Positions 7,574-10,754 of a DNA stretch of 10,754 nucleotides are shown here, piece after piece. Under the pieces are notes generated by a model. The model worked only from the letters and a program-made list of their open reading frames with translations. It had not been told where the DNA came from and made no database searches. Each line of letters begins with the position of its first letter. Position 1 is the first letter of the stretch. Both the position numbers and the translations under genes were made by a program. Source of the DNA: Rikenellaceae bacterium (lineage in GTDB: Bacteria; Bacteroidota; Bacteroidia; Bacteroidales; Rikenellaceae); NCBI GenBank assembly GCA_020859875.1, contig JAJBVJ010000253.1, forward strand, positions 1-10,754. The letters run 5' to 3'.

Positions 7574-7951
7574 TTATAGATTGGATAAAGCGCTGCATAG
7601 TTTTTCGCTGCGGGCAAAGTGTATCAGTTCCCGGTACCCGGTTTCTTCGCCGGGCGGTGCATCGCCGTTTAGCCACGGCTCGGCAAGCAGTAGTAAATCC
7701 CACATCGTCATATGGAAAAACTTGCGGCAGTTCAGATGCAGCAGGCCGTCCCGCCTGAAAATTATTTGGTGATTTTCCAACAGGTATAAAACCGACTGGG
7801 TATCGGTCCTATAAAATGCAGTGTCGGATACAAAGGCATCCCGGTTGATTCCTTTACATCCGTTACCGATATAGAGATAGCTGAACGTCCCCAGATGTTC
7901 GTAAATACTCTGGAAGCGCCGGCTGAATAATATTTTATCGTCGTTTTGCAT
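7574..7951 (-). CDS. Hypothetical protein, 125 aa, first gene of the fimbrial operon
   Basis: The frame starts at ATG 7951, 29 bp inside the fimbrial side of the left inverted repeat, and ends 50 bp before the DUF3575 gene. No signal peptide or membrane segment is seen, so a cytoplasmic location is likely. The sequence is mixed alpha/beta in character (YLYIGNGCKGIN, SVLYLLENHQIIFRRDG, LHLNCRKFFHMTMWDLLLLAEPWLN) with three Cys. I do not recognise a family. Placement between the switch and the structural genes suggests a small regulator or an assembly-related cytoplasmic factor, but this is only positional inference. No other frame here looks better, and the codon use fits the neighbouring genes. 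Confidence 0.6.
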   Translation of the reverse strand: MQNDDKILFSRRFQSIYEHLGTFSYLYIGNGCKGINRDAFVSDTAFYRTDTQSVLYLLENHQIIFRRDGLLHLNCRKFFHMTMWDLLLLAEPWLNGDAPPGEETGYRELIHFARSEKLCSALSNL

Positions 7952-7980
7952 TTGCTGCTTTAGGAGGCCATTTGGTAACT

Positions 7981-7997
7981 GTCACTGTGAAAGTGAC
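7981..7997 (+). repeat. Left 17-bp inverted repeat (candidate recombination site)
   Basis: GTCACTGTGAAAGTGAC is the exact reverse complement of bases 8242-8258. The unit is itself a dyad, GTCACT / AGTGAC around the asymmetric 5-bp core GTGAA, which resembles a tyrosine-recombinase core site: two binding arms and a crossover core. The asymmetric core gives the two copies opposite directions, which predicts inversion rather than excision. The site lies 29 bp upstream of the first operon gene. Confidence 0.85.
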
Positions 7998-8004
7998 ATA
8001 CGGC
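7997..8004 (+). repeat. Accessory 8-bp inverted repeat, left copy
   Basis: CATACGGC immediately overlaps the inner edge of the left 17-bp repeat, and its reverse complement occurs at 8223-8230 just inside the right repeat. Spacing to the 17-bp units differs (0 versus 11 bp), so it may be an accessory binding site or a remnant of an older boundary. Confidence 0.4.
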
Positions 8005-8166
8005 ACACTTTAGCAAATGCTATTTCACACCGTACTAATCCGTTAGGTTACGGAAAGTAACGTGGCGTTTAAAACGTCCGGCAAACATGGTTGAAGATGG
8101 AATGAGAAAAGGGTTAGTAAAAGATGGGTTGATCTGATGAAGATTGTAACTTTAAAAGATAATTTA

Positions 8167-8186
8167 TTATGATTTTAGTATCATAA
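8167..8186. promoter_or_regulatory. Dyad just upstream of the segment's promoter element
   Basis: TTATGAT and ATCATAA are 7-bp inverted arms separated by 6 bp. The centre lies about 40 bp before the start point expected from TACATTTG at 8202-8209, where a -33 TTTG box is not recognisable. This is where an activator of a weak promoter would be expected to bind. A chance A+T-rich dyad is possible. Confidence 0.4.
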
Positions 8187-8201
8187 ATAGAAATTAATTT
8201 T

Positions 8202-8209
8202 TACATTTG
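8202..8209 (+). promoter_or_regulatory. Bacteroidetes-type -7 element, facing away from the fimbrial operon
   Basis: TACATTTG fits TAnnTTTG exactly, with an A+T-rich stretch upstream and an expected transcript start near 8216. No clear -33 TTTG box is present at the normal spacing. As sequenced, transcription would run right into the hairpin at 8236-8264 and antisense to the recombinase. After inversion it would drive the fimbrial operon. Confidence 0.55.
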
Positions 8210-8222
8210 TTTCGATTTAAGA

Positions 8223-8230
8223 GCCGTATG
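8223..8230 (+). repeat. Accessory 8-bp inverted repeat, right copy
   Basis: GCCGTATG is the reverse complement of bases 7997-8004. It lies inside the right 17-bp repeat by 11 bp. Confidence 0.4.
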
Positions 8231-8235
8231 CTTGT

Positions 8236-8264
8236 AAAACCGTCACTTTCACAGTGACGGTTTT
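8236..8264. terminator. 12-bp-stem bidirectional terminator hairpin built on the right repeat
   Basis: AAAACCGTCACT pairs perfectly with AGTGACGGTTTT around the loop TTCAC. It begins directly after the recombinase stop codon. Read rightward it ends in six T; read leftward it ends in four T. It should stop recombinase transcripts before the fimbrial operon and stop the segment's rightward promoter before it runs antisense into the recombinase gene. The left half (8236-8241) is inside the invertible segment and the right half outside, so the full stem exists only in the orientation sequenced. Confidence 0.7.
8242..8258 (-). repeat. Right 17-bp inverted repeat (candidate recombination site)
   Basis: GTCACTTTCACAGTGAC on the plus strand is the exact reverse complement of bases 7981-7997. 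It sits 6 bp past the stop codon of the tyrosine recombinase gene and forms the core of the hairpin at 8236-8264. Confidence 0.85.
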
Positions 8265-9503
8265 TTATGCCGCTACAACTGCTTTCGACATCCTTACACT
8301 GAGTTCATCAAGTGCCGACCGTTCGAACGAGGCGAGGTATATAGAAGTCACTTTCGTATCGCGGTGTCCGAGACCCTCACTAATCAAAGATACATTGTAT
8401 CCCATCCTCTTGGCAAGCGTGGCCCATGTATGTCGCGCAACATGCGTCGACAAGCTATTTTCGATACCGGCCAACCCAGCCAATTCTTTCAAGGCCTTGT
8501 TCTGGCGGTTGAGTGCCGATTCATACTGCAGGCGATGGTTTGCCGCCGCCGGGTCGATAATCGGGAAGACAAATGGTGAGGTTTTGGTGACCGACTTGAA
8601 GCCGTCCATTATTCTTTTCATAGGTTTGGTAACCTTCACCTCGATATAAAAGCCTGTCTTTTTACGTTTGTATATTATTGATCCATTTTTTACATCGCTC
8701 TTTTTAAGGTGTGCAAGGTCTATAAAGGACATACCGCGTGCGTGGTAAGCAAAAAGAAAGTAAAGCAAAGCCGAACGGAGCCGTGTATCGGCGGCGGAAA
8801 TTTTTTTCTCCAACCCGGCAAGTGCGTTTATATCCTGCCGGTCGAGCGAGCGGCGGCGCGTCTCATATACACCCGTATAGACACTTTCAAAAGGATTTAT
8901 TTCAGTCGGAGAAATAATCTTTGCCGCGACTGCACGGTAGTATATCGCCCTGAGGTTGCGCATATAGAAAGATACGGTATTCATCTGAAGTCCCCTGTCT
9001 AACAGCCATCGCTCATACAGGTGCATCTTGCGAGAGGTTATTTCACCCAGCAACATATCATGTCCGTCATTGAACATAATGAGGCTCCGTGCCGCCGAGC
9101 GGTAGGCTCGTGCAGTCCGTACACGGCCATCGTGATGGAGATTACGGGCTACCGTTGTGGCAAAGGATAAAACCGTATCGGTCACATCGATTTTTAGAAA
9201 TTGATCGGCAATATTCCCGACCGAGTACTCTCCGGCCACGGATAACCGTTTAACTATCCTCTCCAGATGATGCAGGTCGGCCCGCATCGAGGCTTCGATC
9301 TCCCGTAGCCGGTGGAGTCGTTCCGGGCTGTCTGTACCGGTTAAATTTAACCAAGAGGCCGCCGCATCCCATTCGTGGGGATAGATACAGCGACTCCGTC
9401 TTATATCCCGGTATTTACGACCGTGGATTATCCGGACGTAAAGTGTCCCGAAGGCCGGCCCCTCACCTGTCGGGGGCCTGAAATAAAATCTAAAACTCGT
9501 CAT
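8265..9503 (-). CDS. Tyrosine site-specific recombinase (probable fimbrial DNA invertase)
   Basis: This 412-aa protein has the three-part layout of Bacteroidetes tyrosine recombinases: an N-terminal arm-type DNA-binding region (LYVRIIHGRKYRDI, residues about 18-60), a SAM-like core-binding domain (about 95-210) and the catalytic domain (about 215-412). The catalytic set looks complete: Arg256 in YHARGMSF, the beta-hairpin Lys in KRKKTG (about 281-282), His354 and Arg357 in THVARHTW, His380 in GLGHRDT and nucleophile Tyr389 in SIYLAS. It should cleave and rejoin DNA at short core sites through a 3'-phosphotyrosine. The perfect inverted repeats just past its stop codon are the obvious substrate. 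The family also includes integrases of conjugative transposons, so an element integrase is the alternative, but no mobilisation or other element genes are visible here. Confidence 0.93.
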   Translation of the reverse strand: MTSFRFYFRPPTGEGPAFGTLYVRIIHGRKYRDIRRSRCIYPHEWDAAASWLNLTGTDSPERLHRLREIEASMRADLHHLERIVKRLSVAGEYSVGNIADQFLKIDVTDTVLSFATTVARNLHHDGRVRTARAYRSAARSLIMFNDGHDMLLGEITSRKMHLYERWLLDRGLQMNTVSFYMRNLRAIYYRAVAAKIISPTEINPFESVYTGVYETRRRSLDRQDINALAGLEKKISAADTRLRSALLYFLFAYHARGMSFIDLAHLKKSDVKNGSIIYKRKKTGFYIEVKVTKPMKRIMDGFKSVTKTSPFVFPIIDPAAANHRLQYESALNRQNKALKELAGLAGIENSLSTHVARHTWATLAKRMGYNVSLISEGLGHRDTKVTSIYLASFERSALDELSVRMSKAVVAA

Positions 9504-9522
9504 AATAGTGGATGTTTGTTTA

Positions 9523-9545
9523 TTATAAATTTACCAAATTTATAA
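9523..9545. promoter_or_regulatory. 23-bp dyad over the recombinase promoter (candidate operator)
   Basis: TTATAAATTT and AAATTTATAA are perfect 10-bp inverted arms around ACC. The dyad covers the predicted -7 element and start region of the recombinase gene, 20 bp upstream of its ATG. A repressor bound here, possibly the recombinase itself, would block transcription. The composition is A+T-only in the arms, so chance symmetry is more likely than for a mixed sequence. Confidence 0.45.
9535..9542 (-). promoter_or_regulatory. Candidate -7 promoter element for the recombinase gene
   Basis: On the minus strand TAAATTTG matches TAnnTTTG exactly, placing the transcript start roughly 20-25 nt before the ATG at 9503. 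A TTTG at 9554-9551 is too close to be the -33 box, and none is seen at the usual distance. Confidence 0.45.
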
Positions 9546-9685
9546 CATTACAAACTCCGTGACGTTTCAGAATACTATCCGCCCTTTTCTACGGTTGGTT
9601 TGTTGAAAATTCAGGGAAAAAGGTAATGTCAGTGGACTTTAAGCCGGACCGAAGTAATCAGTTCGAGACGATCGGGTATTGCAAA

Positions 9686-9712
9686 TTATTCTTTTCTTTG
9701 GCATAAGAATAA
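9686..9712. terminator. Weak A+T-rich hairpin after the oxidoreductase gene
   Basis: TTATTCTT and AAGAATAA form an 8-bp stem around an 11-nt loop, 60 bp past the stop of the oxidoreductase gene. The stem has few G-C pairs and no clean T-run follows in the minus direction, so it is a poor terminator candidate. Nothing else with a defined role is seen in 9546-9771. Confidence 0.25.
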
Positions 9713-9771
9713 AAAGATTAGTGAAAGCCGAGCGGCATAATTACATAGTGGATAAAAACTCCTCCTTGCTT

Positions 9772-10752
9772 TTATTCACTTAAAATCACCTCGTGTATAT
9801 CCTTTCTTTTTGAATAAGGCCGTATCTCTCCATATCCTATCCGTAATAATATGGCTGGAAATTCATTCGGGATATTAAGTGTTTGGGTAATCCCCTCAGA
9901 TAATTCCTCGACCTCAATAGGTTGGTTCATATAAGCGTGTGCAATTCCCGATTCTGTTGCTTTCAGTAAGCATCTCTCCAAAACGATACCGAGTTTTATC
10001 CATTCGCACGGGGTACTATCGGGAGTGGTTAAAAGTATAAAGTGAGAGGATGACGCTATCTTTTTCCTATCTACTTTATTCTGTTTTTTGTATTTTAAAT
10101 GGCTCGATATAATAGGTGCGATAATAAACCGTGGCAAATTAGGAGCGCCGAAAACGGCATAACTCAATCCGTCATTCGTTTTGTCTCGATGCTTCTTATT
10201 ATACCGTATCCATGATTTAAGTTCATCTGTAAATTCTTTATTAAGCATTTGAGTTTCATTTCCTGCCAAAACATAATCGGTAATCGAGTTAAATTCCGTT
10301 GTGCCGTTCTTATAAAAATAGGCATTAACCGACGATGTTTTAAAAACACTTTTCAAAAGTCCGATCAGATCGGTAGAAATTACCCGTTCGTTATATATGC
10401 TTCTATTGGTTTGACGAATAGTAATTTGGTCGAATAATGTGTCCGGTTGGACATTTTCGTCCTTGTTTAGGTGGATAGTAATTATTCCTTCTTCCGAAAT
10501 ACTCAGGTCGGTATGATACCCCCTTTGGGAGGCGGCAATACATAAGTTCTCTGCGGCACATCCCAGACTGATAAATAATTCCCGGTTATTAGGATCGACT
10601 ATGGGCAGAGATTTATCATAATCCGGGAGGATTTGAATGTAATCCTCGTTTACTATGAAAAGCCAGGGCTGTGTGTTATGACCCGATGGAGCCTTCACCG
10701 CATGCTCTATCATAAATAAATAGTCCCGATTTTGAGCATGTATATTTACCAT
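9772..10752 (-). CDS. Acg-like FMN-binding oxidoreductase, nitroreductase fold
   Basis: This 326-aa protein carries APSGHNTQPW at residues 21-30, DPNNRELFISLGCAAENL at 53-70 and RQTNRSIY at 113-120. Together these mark the Acg-type branch of the nitroreductase superfamily, in which each protein is roughly the size of a fused pair of nitroreductase domains. Members are expected to bind FMN. The physiological substrate is unknown for most, and redox-stress roles have been proposed. No signal peptide is seen and the protein is likely cytoplasmic. The ATG at 10752 is 2 bp from the window edge; the SGHNTQPW motif is normally close to the N-terminus, so the start is plausible but an upstream one cannot be excluded. 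The gene is more A+T-rich than the fimbrial genes and seems functionally unrelated to them. Confidence 0.85.
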   Translation of the reverse strand: MVNIHAQNRDYLFMIEHAVKAPSGHNTQPWLFIVNEDYIQILPDYDKSLPIVDPNNRELFISLGCAAENLCIAASQRGYHTDLSISEEGIITIHLNKDENVQPDTLFDQITIRQTNRSIYNERVISTDLIGLLKSVFKTSSVNAYFYKNGTTEFNSITDYVLAGNETQMLNKEFTDELKSWIRYNKKHRDKTNDGLSYAVFGAPNLPRFIIAPIISSHLKYKKQNKVDRKKIASSSHFILLTTPDSTPCEWIKLGIVLERCLLKATESGIAHAYMNQPIEVEELSEGITQTLNIPNEFPAILLRIGYGEIRPYSKRKDIHEVILSE

Positions 10753-10754
10753 AC

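Larger units (their letters stand above)
7981..8258. other. Putative invertible promoter segment (phase switch)
   Basis: Two 17-bp perfect inverted repeats enclose 244 bp without a convincing gene, directly between a tyrosine recombinase and a fimbrial operon. The enclosed DNA is A+T-rich in its right half and holds a TAnnTTTG element reading right (8202-8209) and several small dyads (TTATGAT/ATCATAA at 8167-8186, CGTTTAAAACG at 8066-8076, AAATTAATTT at 8191-8200). No TAnnTTTG pointing left was found in the segment or in 7952-7980. Inversion would map the promoter to about 8037-8030 on the minus strand, some 80 bp ahead of the 125-aa gene. The layout fits known Bacteroidales phase-variable promoters. 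The assignment rests on repeats and context; no second orientation is visible here. Confidence 0.75.

Noticed and set aside
7952..8264. CRISPR array or small RNA gene in the gene-free gap.
   Set aside because: There are only two repeat copies, in opposite orientation, and no recognised RNA fold beyond the described hairpins.
8347..8355. Nine-base match (GTCACTTTC) to the recombination core inside the recombinase gene.
   Set aside because: The second arm is absent and the stretch encodes the conserved DTKVTS region, so it is not a third site.
7981..9503. Integrated mobile element bounded by the recombinase and the repeat.
   Set aside because: The repeats are inverted rather than direct, only 244 bp lie between them, and no mobilisation, excision or cargo genes are seen. 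A wider window could reopen this.

Overview
The window looks like a member of the Bacteroidales (Bacteroides, Parabacteroides, Alistipes or Porphyromonas relatives). The evidence is a run of Mfa/FimA-type fimbrial lipoproteins, a DUF3575-DUF3868 pair, BACON and FISUMP domains, a Bacteroidetes-style tyrosine recombinase, promoter elements of the TAnnTTTG type and weak Shine-Dalgarno sequences. All genes recognised here lie on the minus strand, so the locus reads from right to left.

Right to left: (a) 10752-9772 is an Acg-like nitroreductase-fold oxidoreductase, more A+T-rich than the rest and probably an unrelated neighbour. (b) 9503-8265 is a full-length tyrosine recombinase with an intact R-K-H-R-H-Y set, preceded by a candidate promoter overlapped by a 23-bp dyad. 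(c) 8264-7952 has no gene and is the most interesting stretch. A 17-bp sequence occurs there twice in inverted orientation (7981-7997 and 8242-8258), enclosing 244 bp. The enclosed DNA holds a perfect TAnnTTTG element pointing right, away from the fimbrial genes. (d) 7951-1 is a fimbrial operon: an unrecognised 125-aa protein, a DUF3575 outer-membrane barrel, a DUF3868/OmpA/TPR protein, an Mfa1-type major fimbrillin, an Mfa2/FimB-type anchor, a 714-aa probable tip lipoprotein with BACON and FISUMP domains, and a further fimbrillin-like lipoprotein cut by the left edge. Intergenic gaps are 2-50 bp, except for 148 bp after the fimbrillin gene, where a strong hairpin sits.

Proposed working of the locus (inference): the recombinase inverts the 244-bp segment. 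In the orientation sequenced, the promoter faces away and the right repeat forms a 12-bp-stem terminator between recombinase and operon, so the operon would be OFF. Inversion would turn the promoter toward the operon. It would also break up the terminator, because half of its stem lies inside the segment. This would make a phase-variable type V pilus whose switch is encoded next to it. Assembly would follow the P. gingivalis Mfa/Fim scheme: lipoprotein export, trimming at an Arg, strand-exchange polymerisation, an Mfa2 anchor and a lectin-like tip.
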